Assembly: GCA_963842505.1 (NCBI GenBank)
Contig: CAWJGZ010000001.1
Span: forward strand, 124,001-188,000
Length of the DNA: 64,000 nucleotides
From: PALSA-129 sp963842505
GTDB taxonomy: Bacteria; Acidobacteriota; Terriglobia; Bryobacterales; Bryobacteraceae
Direction of reading: 5' to 3'
The position numbers and the translations under genes are program-made. The notes beneath the pieces were generated by a model. It saw nothing but the letters and a program-made list of their open reading frames with translations. It had not been told where the DNA came from and did no database searches. The first letter of the stretch is position 1; the number at the start of each line of letters is the position of its first letter. Below are positions 41,965-49,862 of the stretch, one piece after another.

Positions 41965-43423
41965 ACTCTTGCAATCCAATGTTGCCGCGCACCGCTGCGA
42001 AGAGCAGAACCAAATCGCCTTCGGCACCGGTGGCTGGCGAGCCCTCATCGGCGAGGGTTTCACGCTGCTCAACGTCCGCCGGCTGGCGCAGGCGCTCGCC
42101 AATGAGATCGCCCGCCACGGCCGGCAATCGAGCGGCGTGCTGATCGGGTTCGACCGCCGATTTCTGTCCCGCCAGGCCGCCGATGCCGCCGCCGAAGTTT
42201 TCGCCGGCAACCAGATCCCCGCCACGCTGCTCACCGAAGATGCGCCCACTCCGCTCATCACCTACGCCACCGCGCGGCAGCGCGCCGCCTATGGCCTGGC
42301 CTTCACCGCCAGCCACAACCCGCCGGAATGGAACGGCCTCAAGGTTTTTCGGACCGATGGCTCGCTGCTGCTCGATCAAGAGACCAGCTCGATTGAAGCC
42401 GAGGCCAACGCCCTTTCCGTTGGCGACGTCTTCGCCCTCGATCTCGAACCCGCCCTGCGGGCCGGCCTCGTCCAGCGCCGCGATTTCACCAACGAATACG
42501 TGGATGCCGTCGAAGCCTTGATCGATCTCCAGGCTATTCGCAAGGCCCGGCTCCAGCTCATCGTCGACCTGATGTATGGCGTCGGCCAGCTCACTCTCGG
42601 GATCGTCCTCACGGAAGCCCGTTGCCGCGTCACCTTCCTGCATGAGCGCCACAACCCTTTATTCGGCGGCCGTTCGCCGGCTCCCGATGCCGAAGCCCTG
42701 CGCCTGCTTTCCGCCACCATGCGCGATGACGGCTGCCATCTGGGCCTCGCCATGGATGGCGACGCCGACCGCATCGCCATTGTCGACGAACGCGGCGACT
42801 ATATCTCCGTAAACGACGTCCTCCTGCTGCTCTACTGGTATCTCCACGAAGTCCGCGGCGAGCGCGGCGCGGTGGTGCGCAATCTCTCCACCACCCACCT
42901 GCTCGACCGCCTGGCCCATCGCTTCGGCGAAGTCTGCTGCGAAGTTCCGGTGGGTTTCAAACACGTAATTGCCGCCATGACCGGGCACGACGCCTTGCTT
43001 GGCGGCGAATCTTCCGGTGGTCTCACTATTCGTGGCCACATCCTCGGCAAGGATGGCATCTTTGCCTGCGCCCTGGTTGTTGAGATGCTCGCCAAAACCG
43101 GCCGCAAGATCTCCGAACTGCGCCAGACCGTCTATCAGCTTGTCGGCCGCCTCTACGACGCCGAAGAGAGCATCCCCGCCACGCCCGAAATGCGCGCCGC
43201 CGTGCCGCGGCGCCTGCGCGAGGCCACCGTGACTCACATCGGGCCTTACCCGGTTGTCCGCGTCTCGCAAGTGGACGGCACCAAGCTGTACCTCGAAAAC
43301 GACAACTGGGCACTCCTCCGTTTCTCCGGGACCGAACCCGTCCTGCGCCTCGCCGTCGAAGCCGATTGCCCCGGGAAAGCCGCCGAGTTGCTCCAATGGC
43401 TCCGCCAGTTTGTGAAGGCTTGA
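41957..43423 (+). CDS. Phosphohexomutase, candidate GlcNAc-1-phosphate to GlcNAc-6-phosphate mutase
   Basis: The 488-residue enzyme of the phosphoglucomutase/phosphomannomutase superfamily has the phospho-serine loop TASHNPPEWNG, the metal loop DGDADR, the sugar-binding loop GGESSGG and the phosphate-binding loop RFSGTEP, in the normal four-domain order. It starts inside the importer gene (ATG 41957) and is followed nine bases later by chitobiose phosphorylase. In Vibrio, a mutase encoded beside chitobiose phosphorylase converts the GlcNAc-1-phosphate product to GlcNAc-6-phosphate; I infer the same role here. Confidence 0.85.
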   Translation: MSELLQSNVAAHRCEEQNQIAFGTGGWRALIGEGFTLLNVRRLAQALANEIARHGRQSSGVLIGFDRRFLSRQAADAAAEVFAGNQIPATLLTEDAPTPLITYATARQRAAYGLAFTASHNPPEWNGLKVFRTDGSLLLDQETSSIEAEANALSVGDVFALDLEPALRAGLVQRRDFTNEYVDAVEALIDLQAIRKARLQLIVDLMYGVGQLTLGIVLTEARCRVTFLHERHNPLFGGRSPAPDAEALRLLSATMRDDGCHLGLAMDGDADRIAIVDERGDYISVNDVLLLLYWYLHEVRGERGAVVRNLSTTHLLDRLAHRFGEVCCEVPVGFKHVIAAMTGHDALLGGESSGGLTIRGHILGKDGIFACALVVEMLAKTGRKISELRQTVYQLVGRLYDAEESIPATPEMRAAVPRRLREATVTHIGPYPVVRVSQVDGTKLYLENDNWALLRFSGTEPVLRLAVEADCPGKAAELLQWLRQFVKA

Positions 43424-43431
43424 GAACCCCC

Positions 43432-45828
43432 ATGCGCTACGGCCACTTTGACAACATCACCCGCGAATACGTCATCGAGCGTCCCGACGTCCCTGTCTCC
43501 TGGACCAACTACATCGGTGTCGAGAACCTGTGTACCGTGCTCTCTCACAACGCCGGCGGCTATTCGTTTTACAAACACGCCGAGCACCAGCGCGTCACCC
43601 GCTTCCGCCCCAACGGCGTTCCGCTCGATCGCCCCGGCCATTACGTCTACCTTCGCGACGACCATAGCGGCGAGTATTGGTCCATCTCCTGGCAGCCCGT
43701 CGGCAAAGACCTGGCCCGCGCCCGGTACGAATGCCGTCACGGTCTCTCCTATTCCAGGTTCTCCTGCGACTATCAGGACCTGCACGCTCAGCAGACCATC
43801 TTCATCCCGCCCGGTGATGACGTGGAGCTCTGGGACGTACGCATCCGCAACACGGGATCCACTCCGCGCAGCCTCAGCATCTTCTCATACCTGGAGTTTT
43901 CCTTCCACCACGTCGAAATCGACAACCAGAACCTCCAGATGAGCCTGTACGCGAGCGGCTCCAGTTGCGTAGACGGCATCATCGAGTACGACTTCTTCTA
44001 CCAGCCCTGGACATTCCACTACTTCGCCGCCAGCTTCCAACCCGACAGCTTCGATTCCATGCGCGACAGTTTCCTGGGCCCTTACCGCACCGAGACCAAC
44101 CCCATCGCCGTGGAACAGGGCGCGTGCCGCAACAGCACGGAACTGGGCGGCAATCACTGCGGCGCGCTTCACAAGCGTCTGGCGCTTGCGCCCGGCGAAG
44201 AAGCCCGCGTCATCTTCATGCTGGGCGTTGGCCCGCGCGCCCAAGGCCGGGAAATCCGCGCCAAGTATTCCATCCCCGCCAACGTCGACCGGGCTTTCGA
44301 CGCTCTCCGCCGGTATTGGCAAGACAAGCTGGCCGTCTTCCAATGCCGGACGCCCCACCCCGGCCTCGACACCATGATCAACACCTGGACTCTCTACCAG
44401 GCGGAAACCTGCGTGGTCTGGTCGCGCTTCGCGTCATTCGTCGAAGTCGGCGGCCGCACCGGCCTGGGCTATCGCGACACCTCTCAGGACATCATGAGCG
44501 TGGTCCACACCAACCCCGCCAAGTGCCACCAGCGAATCATCGAATTGATGCAGGGCCAGGTAAGCCAGGGCTACGGCCTGCATCTATTCGATCCCGACTG
44601 GTTCGATCCGGAAAGACAGAAGGCCCCCAAGTTCAAATCGCCCACCGTCACGCCGACGCCCGATCGCCAGAGCCTCATCCATGGCCTGGCCGACGTCTGT
44701 TCCGACGATGCCCTCTGGCTGGTCGCCTCGGTTTGCGAATACGTGAAGGAAACCGGCGACCTCGCGCTTTTCGATCAGATTGTCCCGTTCGCCGACACTG
44801 GCGAGGCCACCGTTTACGACCACCTCAAACGCGCCCTGGATTTTTCCGCCGAACAAGTTGGTCCCACCGGCATCTGCAAAGGTCTCCGCGCGGATTGGAA
44901 CGACTGTCTCAATCTCGGCGGCGGCGAAAGCGCCATGGTGTCCTTCCTGCATCACTGGGCCCTCCGCGCGTTCGTCGAAGCCGCCGAATATCTCGGCCGC
45001 CCGGAAGACGCCCGCCGCTACTGCCTGCTCGCGGAAAAAGTGAAAGCCGCTTGTGAAAGAGAGCTATGGGACGGCGAGTGGTACATTCGCGGCATCACCG
45101 CCAAAGGCGTCAAGATCGGCACGCGTTCGAGCGGCGAAGGCAAAATCTTCATCGAGAGCAACACCTGGGCGGTGGTTTCGGATGCCGCATCACCGGAACG
45201 CGCGCGCTCCGCGATGGACGCCGTCGACCGGTATCTCTACTCGCCCTACGGCATTCATCTCTTGTGGCCGGCCTTCTCCAAGCCCAATGACGACATTGGC
45301 TTCGTGGCCCGCGTTTACAAAGGCATCAAGGAAAACGCCGCCATCTTCAGCCACCCCAATCCCTGGGCCGTGATCGCCGAGTGCAAGCTGGGCCGCGGCG
45401 CCCAAGCCATGAAGTTCTACGATTCCCTGCTCCCTTACAACCAGAACGACCAGATCGAAATTCGCGAAGCCGAACCTTACTCCTACTGCCAGTTCGTGAT
45501 GGGCCGCGACCACACGGCGTACGGCCGCGCCCGCCACCCGTGGCTCACCGGCAGCGGAGGCTGGAACTATACGGCCGCCACGCGCTGGATCCTGGGCATC
45601 CGTCTGAACTTCGACGGAATGGTGATCGACCCATGCATTCCCGCCGGGTGGAAACAGTTTCAGGTAACGCGGCAGTGGCGTGGCGCCACCTTCCACATCA
45701 CGGTCACAAATCCCAACGCCGTCGAGAAGGGCGTCCAAAGCGTCACGCTCGACGGCCACTCACAGACGGGTCCGATCCCCCCGCAGCCCGCCGGAAGCGT
45801 CCACCGGGTGGAAGTGGTAATGGGATGA
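43432..45828 (+). CDS. chbP: N,N'-diacetylchitobiose phosphorylase (GH94)
   Basis: The 798-residue enzyme is strikingly like Vibrio chitobiose phosphorylase over its whole length as I remember it. The N-terminus has RPDVPVSWTNYIGVE and SHNAGGYSFYKH, the middle has INTWTLYQAETCVVWSRF and EVGGRTGLGYRD, and the catalytic segment is GLRADWNDCLNLGGGES with general acid Asp491. The end is VTRQWRGATFHI...GPIPPQ. It splits (GlcNAc)2 with phosphate to GlcNAc-1-phosphate and GlcNAc in the cytoplasm. It lacks the signature of cellobiose phosphorylases, so chitobiose is the preferred assignment. No signal peptide. Confidence 0.9.
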   Translation: MRYGHFDNITREYVIERPDVPVSWTNYIGVENLCTVLSHNAGGYSFYKHAEHQRVTRFRPNGVPLDRPGHYVYLRDDHSGEYWSISWQPVGKDLARARYECRHGLSYSRFSCDYQDLHAQQTIFIPPGDDVELWDVRIRNTGSTPRSLSIFSYLEFSFHHVEIDNQNLQMSLYASGSSCVDGIIEYDFFYQPWTFHYFAASFQPDSFDSMRDSFLGPYRTETNPIAVEQGACRNSTELGGNHCGALHKRLALAPGEEARVIFMLGVGPRAQGREIRAKYSIPANVDRAFDALRRYWQDKLAVFQCRTPHPGLDTMINTWTLYQAETCVVWSRFASFVEVGGRTGLGYRDTSQDIMSVVHTNPAKCHQRIIELMQGQVSQGYGLHLFDPDWFDPERQKAPKFKSPTVTPTPDRQSLIHGLADVCSDDALWLVASVCEYVKETGDLALFDQIVPFADTGEATVYDHLKRALDFSAEQVGPTGICKGLRADWNDCLNLGGGESAMVSFLHHWALRAFVEAAEYLGRPEDARRYCLLAEKVKAACERELWDGEWYIRGITAKGVKIGTRSSGEGKIFIESNTWAVVSDAASPERARSAMDAVDRYLYSPYGIHLLWPAFSKPNDDIGFVARVYKGIKENAAIFSHPNPWAVIAECKLGRGAQAMKFYDSLLPYNQNDQIEIREAEPYSYCQFVMGRDHTAYGRARHPWLTGSGGWNYTAATRWILGIRLNFDGMVIDPCIPAGWKQFQVTRQWRGATFHITVTNPNAVEKGVQSVTLDGHSQTGPIPPQPAGSVHRVEVVMG

Positions 45829-45901
45829 TTGCGTGTCTGCCTCCCGGCCGCGCGACCCCCGCGGTTCCGTGCTGACCAGGGGTTGGCCCGAAATTGCCCG
45901 T

Positions 45902-45930
45902 TTGACATCCACAACTAAGGTGTGTATACT
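45902..45930 (+). promoter_or_regulatory. Strong sigma-70 promoter of the toxin-antitoxin pair
   Basis: TTGACA (45902-45907) and TATACT (45925-45930) are separated by exactly 17 bases, the best consensus promoter in the window. Transcription should start near 45937, only about five bases before ATG 45942, so the mRNA is nearly leaderless. Confidence 0.8.
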
Positions 45931-45941
45931 TCAGAAGGCCG

Positions 45942-46232
45942 ATGAGTAAGCGCATAAACATCGTTTTGCCGGACAAGACGCTCGCGGTTCTGGACCGCGT
46001 TGCGGCCAAAGGCAACCGCAGCCAGTTCATCTCCCTTGCCGTCCTGCACTTCATTGAATCGCAGGGGAAGGAAATGCTTCGCGAACGGCTCAAGCGCGAA
46101 GCCATCGCGAACGCCCAGCGTGATATTGAGATGGCTGCTGACTGGTTCCCTTTGGAAGAGGAGGCGGCGGCCATCGCAGCTCGCGCGCTGGCAAAGGGGC
46201 CGTCCAAAGCCCCTAAAGCAAGAATCGCATGA
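45942..46232 (+). CDS. Ribbon-helix-helix antitoxin of a MazEF-type pair
   Basis: The 96-residue protein has an N-terminal ribbon-helix-helix DNA-binding domain (MSKRINIVLPDKTLAVLDRVAAKGNRSQFISLAVLHFIE), followed by a charged helix and an Ala/Lys-rich tail that would wrap the toxin. CopG/RHH antitoxins of this size commonly pair with MazF/PemK toxins. The stop overlaps the toxin ATG (ATGA), and a near-perfect promoter lies in front, which the antitoxin is expected to repress. Confidence 0.85.
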   Translation: MSKRINIVLPDKTLAVLDRVAAKGNRSQFISLAVLHFIESQGKEMLRERLKREAIANAQRDIEMAADWFPLEEEAAAIAARALAKGPSKAPKARIA

Positions 46233-46579
46233 CGCACCCCCGCCGCGGCGAGATCTACCTCGTCGCATTCGATCCAACCGTGGGGCATGAAATCCAGAAG
46301 ACGCGACCAGCAGTCATCATCCAAAACAACATTTCGAACCAGTACAGTCCGATTACCATTGTGGCGGCCATCAGTTCGCAATTTGGCGATCCGCCTCATC
46401 CTCGGGAAGTCCTGATCCCATCCAAGTGCGGACTGGCCAAACCGTCGGCCGTCATCCTGAATCAGATCCGATCGGTTGATAGAAAGCGCCTGATTAAGCG
46501 CCTAGGCGCCGTTGATGCCGCTACCATGCGAAAAGTCGATGGGGCCTTGCTGATCAGCCTCGGTCTGATCGACTTCTAA
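46229..46579 (+). CDS. MazF/PemK-type endoribonuclease toxin
   Basis: The 116-residue protein opens with HPRRGEIYLVAFDPTVGHEIQKTRPAVIIQNN, the diagnostic MazF N-terminus (RGE.Y...FDP..G.E..K.RPA.V). The catalytic Arg (RPA) is present, and the Thr/Ser region follows at ITIVAAISS. LNQIRSVDRKRLIKRLGAVD matches the C-terminal helix motif. It cleaves mRNA at short sequence motifs when not bound by antitoxin. It looks intact. The pair sits between chbP and the convergent deaminase gene. Confidence 0.9.
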   Translation: MTHPRRGEIYLVAFDPTVGHEIQKTRPAVIIQNNISNQYSPITIVAAISSQFGDPPHPREVLIPSKCGLAKPSAVILNQIRSVDRKRLIKRLGAVDAATMRKVDGALLISLGLIDF

Positions 46580-46589
46580 TCTAATCTCC

Positions 46590-47648
46590 TTACATCGTCC
46601 TCGTAATCTTATGCAGCATCCGCGGCCGGTCCGGGTTCAACCCCTTGATCTCCGCCAGTTGCGCCGCGAACAATTGCGCCGGCACGATGTAGGGAATGGG
46701 CGTGTACAAATCCTGCGGACCGCCCCAATCGCCCGCTGGAATCGGCAGCCGGATCAGCCGCGCCGGCTTGGCGCAGGCCTCGCCGTTGTTCTCGTCGGTG
46801 ATCACCAGCGTCTCCGCCTTCAGTTCCTCCAGCATGTCCAGCACCGCCGAAATCGACTGCCACGTGACCCCCGCCGGAGCGAACACAAAGACCGGAAACG
46901 CGTGCTCCACCAGCGCGATCGGCCCGTGCATCAGGTCCGCCGACGAAAACCGCTCCGTCACCACGTAGCACGTCTCCATCAGCTTCAAGCCGAACTCCAG
47001 CGCGTTGGCGTAGTTCAAGCCGCGTCCCACCGTCACCGCCCGCGTCATGAACATGTAGCGCTCCGCGATCTCGCCCACCCGCTCTTCAATCTCCAGCACG
47101 TCCTCCATCCACTGCGGCAACTGGCGCAGCACGTCGAGCGACACCTCGCCGCCCAGCGCATACGCCACCAGGTACAGCGCCATGAGCTGGCACGTGTAGG
47201 TCTTGGTCGCAGCCACGCTCTCTTCCTTGCCGGCTCGCGCCAGCAGAGTGAAGGCCGCGATCTCCGCCATCGTGCTGTCGGGCTCGTTGGTGATCCCCAG
47301 GGTGGTCGCTCCACGGCTGCGCGCGTCCGCCAGCACCGCGTTGGTGTCGGTCGATTCGCCCGATTGCGAAATCCCCACCACCAGCACCTCCCGCAAATCC
47401 ACCGGGCTCGCGTACAGCGTCAGCACCGAGGGCGCCGCCAGCGACACCGGGATGTGCGTCGAGATCTCGATCAGATATCGGCCGAACTGTGCCGCGTTGT
47501 CCGAGGTGCCTCGCGCCACCAGGACCACCAGCCGCGGCCGGTTGGCTTCCAGGTGCCGGCGCAGCTCGCGCAACCCCGCCAACCCTTCCTGCAACGTCTT
47601 CGCCAGCGCCTCCGGCTGCTGCCGCGTCTCTTCCAGCATCTTTGACAT
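46590..47648 (-). CDS. SIS-domain sugar isomerase, candidate glucosamine-6-phosphate deaminase (NagB-II type)
   Basis: The 352-residue protein has two SIS domains of the GlmS C-terminal type and no glutamine amidotransferase domain. Motifs include ARGTSDNAAQFGRYLIE, ISQSGESTDTNAVLADARSRGA, AATKTYTCQLMALYL, GRGLNYANALEFGLKLMET and the end GLNPDRPRMLHKITRT. Proteins of this layout include the alternative deaminase NagB-II found in chitin-degradation loci of Shewanella-like bacteria, which makes fructose-6-phosphate and ammonia from GlcN-6-phosphate. ATG 47648 is used. Its promoter carries the third copy of the chitobiose-regulon element. Confidence 0.85.
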   Translation of the reverse strand: MSKMLEETRQQPEALAKTLQEGLAGLRELRRHLEANRPRLVVLVARGTSDNAAQFGRYLIEISTHIPVSLAAPSVLTLYASPVDLREVLVVGISQSGESTDTNAVLADARSRGATTLGITNEPDSTMAEIAAFTLLARAGKEESVAATKTYTCQLMALYLVAYALGGEVSLDVLRQLPQWMEDVLEIEERVGEIAERYMFMTRAVTVGRGLNYANALEFGLKLMETCYVVTERFSSADLMHGPIALVEHAFPVFVFAPAGVTWQSISAVLDMLEELKAETLVITDENNGEACAKPARLIRLPIPAGDWGGPQDLYTPIPYIVPAQLFAAQLAEIKGLNPDRPRMLHKITRTM

Positions 47649-47685
47649 GGTGCTCACGTTCCAATCTGAGCCATCCTCACTCTGC

Positions 47686-47731
47686 TGTCCAGTTCCGAAC
47701 GGTTGCGAAGCTGTTGCAGCCGGTTCGTTAC
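47686..47731 (-). promoter_or_regulatory. Chitobiose-regulon promoter/operator, copy 3 (to the deaminase)
   Basis: The 46 bases align without gaps with 40416-40461 (34 identical). The core differs from the other copies at only two bases (GTTCCGAAC instead of GTTCACAAC). Half-sites start at 47722, 47712, 47701 and 47691, the same 10-11-10 spacing. On the minus strand TGGACA is followed after 17 bases by CAGATT, and the deaminase ATG lies 37 bases from TGGACA. The site also lies in the divergent region in front of the membrane-bound regulator gene, 90 bases from its ATG. Confidence 0.6.
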
Positions 47732-47820
47732 CGCAATCGAACGCTCTTGTTTTCAGCGTGGCGGCGCATCGCAGTCGATCTGATAGAATCGGACCAGCAT
47801 TCACGTTAAAGTGTGGGTTA

Positions 47821-49062
47821 ATGTCGCAAGGACAGTCCCAGGGAGTTCCTCCCATACCGGCGCCGGACGGGGGGCAGGCCCCATCCGTGACCGAAGAGCA
47901 GGCCCGCGAGGAACTGAGCCGCGCCCTCGCCAGCCACGAATTCCGTTCCAGCAAGCGTAGCCAGGACTTTCTTCGTTACGTCGTCGAAAACACCCTCCAG
48001 GGCCACGGCGACATGCTCAAGGAGCGCACCATCGGCATCGAGGTCTTCGGCCGGCCTACCAGCTACGACCCCAGCGACGATGCCACCGTCCGCGTCAAAG
48101 CCGGCGAAGTTCGCAAACGCCTGGGCCTCTACTATTCCGATCAGGGATCTCATAACCCGGTCCGCATCGAGCTGCCTTCCGGCACCTACGTCCCCGAGTT
48201 TCACCTCGTAAACGTTCCCCCGGCGGCCTCACCGCGAAGCTCTTCCGACGCCCCGCCGGCCGCGCCGCTGCCGGTCGCGGTTCCCCGGCGTCAATCCGTC
48301 CTGACGCCCCGCCGCGCGTCCCTCGGCTGCATCGTCCTCGCCGCCGCCGCGGCTGTCATCTGGTTCTTGACTCGCCCCGCCGTCACGCCCTTCGAAGAGT
48401 TCTGGGCGCCCGTCCTCAATGGCTCGTCACCGCTGCAGTTGTGCGCCGCCTACGTGCCCGTCTACGGCGTCGATATCGACCCGTCCATCACCCCGCCATC
48501 GCACCTCGGGGATTTCACCCTCCTCACCGACCAGTTCGTGGGTGGCGGCGACCTTATCGCCACGTCGCGCCTCGCCGCCATGCTCACGCGGCTTCACCGT
48601 CCGTATCGCGTCAAGCTGGGCAATGAGGTTTCTTTCGCCGACCTCCGTTCCGGCCCCGCTATCCTGGTCGGCTTCTCGTATACCAAGTGGAACCAGATCA
48701 GCAACCAGATGCGCTTTTTTGTCGACGGCTTCCGCCGCCCCGCCGGAATCACCGACAATGGCAAACCCACCGAGTGGGTGCTTCCCAGCCTCCCGCGCGA
48801 CCGCCGCACCACCGAGGACTATGCCATCGTCTCGCGCGTATTTCATCCCGATACTCACGCCATGTTGGTGGAACTGGCCGGCATCACCCAATACGGCACC
48901 GACGCCGCGGCCGATCTGGCCACCAATCCCGACCTGATGGCCGAAGCGCTGCGCGGCGCGCCCGCCGGCTGGCAGAAAAAGAACCTGCAGCTCGTCCTGC
49001 ACGTGAAAGTGATCTCCGGCGCACCCAGTTCGCCCAGGATCTTGAAGCAATACTTCTGGTAG
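47821..49062 (+). CDS. Membrane-anchored winged-helix regulator (ToxR/CadC-like layout)
   Basis: The 413-residue protein has three parts. Residues about 25-130 form a domain very common in Acidobacteriota (SKRSQDFLRYVVENTLQG, LKERTIGIEVFGR, DDATVRVKAGEVRKRLGLYY, PVRIELPSGTYVPEF). The LRKRL-like helix followed by a wing ending GTYVP resembles the OmpR-type winged helix (LR.KL...GvGYr). A Pro-rich linker and one membrane helix (167-183) follow. The last ~225 residues should lie in the periplasm and end RILKQYFW. It is divergent from the deaminase gene, and a phased four-half-site operator lies between, so I propose it controls this locus. DNA binding is inference. Confidence 0.6.
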   Translation: MSQGQSQGVPPIPAPDGGQAPSVTEEQAREELSRALASHEFRSSKRSQDFLRYVVENTLQGHGDMLKERTIGIEVFGRPTSYDPSDDATVRVKAGEVRKRLGLYYSDQGSHNPVRIELPSGTYVPEFHLVNVPPAASPRSSSDAPPAAPLPVAVPRRQSVLTPRRASLGCIVLAAAAAVIWFLTRPAVTPFEEFWAPVLNGSSPLQLCAAYVPVYGVDIDPSITPPSHLGDFTLLTDQFVGGGDLIATSRLAAMLTRLHRPYRVKLGNEVSFADLRSGPAILVGFSYTKWNQISNQMRFFVDGFRRPAGITDNGKPTEWVLPSLPRDRRTTEDYAIVSRVFHPDTHAMLVELAGITQYGTDAAADLATNPDLMAEALRGAPAGWQKKNLQLVLHVKVISGAPSSPRILKQYFW

Positions 49063-49136
49063 CCGGGAAATGGGGCAGGCGCTTCCGCCCGCCAGGCCCT
49101 TCTTGAAATTACCCTTAGAATTTGCTTTTCGCTTGG

Positions 49137-49862
49137 TTAGAAATGGACCGCGCGAACCAGCAGCCCCGCCAACCCGCCGCCCAGCAGCGGCCCCACTATC
49201 GGAATCGCGGCATATCCCCAATCCGATCCTTCTTTGTTTGCCATCGGCAGTATCGCGTGCGCGATTCGCGGCCCAAGGTCGCGCGCCGGATTGATGGCGT
49301 ATCCCGTGGTTCCTCCCAGGCTCAGGCCGATGCCCCAAACCAGGCTCCCCACCAGGTATGGTCCCAGCCCCGCCACCGGTCCGGCGGCCGCCACGGCTTT
49401 CGAGAAAATCGCGTCCGCCACCAATACCAGGACGAACGTGCCGATGATCTCGCACAACAGGTTCGCCATGGGCTTGCGGATCGCGGGAGCCGTGCAGAAA
49501 CAGGCGCGCTTTAAATCGGCGTCGGGCGTCACCCCCCAGTGGGGCAGGTAATGCAGCCATACCAGGCACGCTCCCACCATGGCTCCCGCCATCTGCGCCG
49601 CGACATACGGGACCACCTTGCTGAAATCCCCCGAAGTGACCGCCGCTCCAAGCGTAACGGCCGGGTTCAGGTGGCCTTCACCTCCGCAGGCCATCGAGGT
49701 GAACACGCCGGCCATCACCGCCAGCCCCCAGCCTGTGGTAATCGCCATCCATCCGGCGCCTTCGGCCTTGGATTTCTTAAGCAGGGCGCCGGCCACCACC
49801 CCGTTACCCAGGAGGATCAGCACCATGGTCCCCAGGAATTCTCCCAAGACTCCGTTTGGCAT
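49137..49862 (-). CDS. glpF: Glycerol facilitator / aquaporin
   Basis: The 241-residue protein has six helices and both pore motifs, NPA in GHLNPAVT and NPA in AINPARDLGPR. The Asp after the second NPAR is the marker of glycerol-conducting aquaglyceroporins, where water channels have other residues. It starts right after the glycerol kinase stop (kinase stop 49863-49865, ATG 49862), so the two are co-transcribed kinase first. It lets glycerol diffuse in for phosphorylation. Confidence 0.9.
   Translation of the reverse strand: MPNGVLGEFLGTMVLILLGNGVVAGALLKKSKAEGAGWMAITTGWGLAVMAGVFTSMACGGEGHLNPAVTLGAAVTSGDFSKVVPYVAAQMAGAMVGACLVWLHYLPHWGVTPDADLKRACFCTAPAIRKPMANLLCEIIGTFVLVLVADAIFSKAVAAAGPVAGLGPYLVGSLVWGIGLSLGGTTGYAINPARDLGPRIAHAILPMANKEGSDWGYAAIPIVGPLLGGGLAGLLVRAVHF

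Noticed and set aside
43432..45828. Cellobiose phosphorylase as the name of the GH94 gene
   Set aside because: The N-terminal block, the GLRADWNDCLNLGGGES segment and the C-terminal GPIPPQ ending fit chitobiose phosphorylase, and the neighbours are amino-sugar genes.
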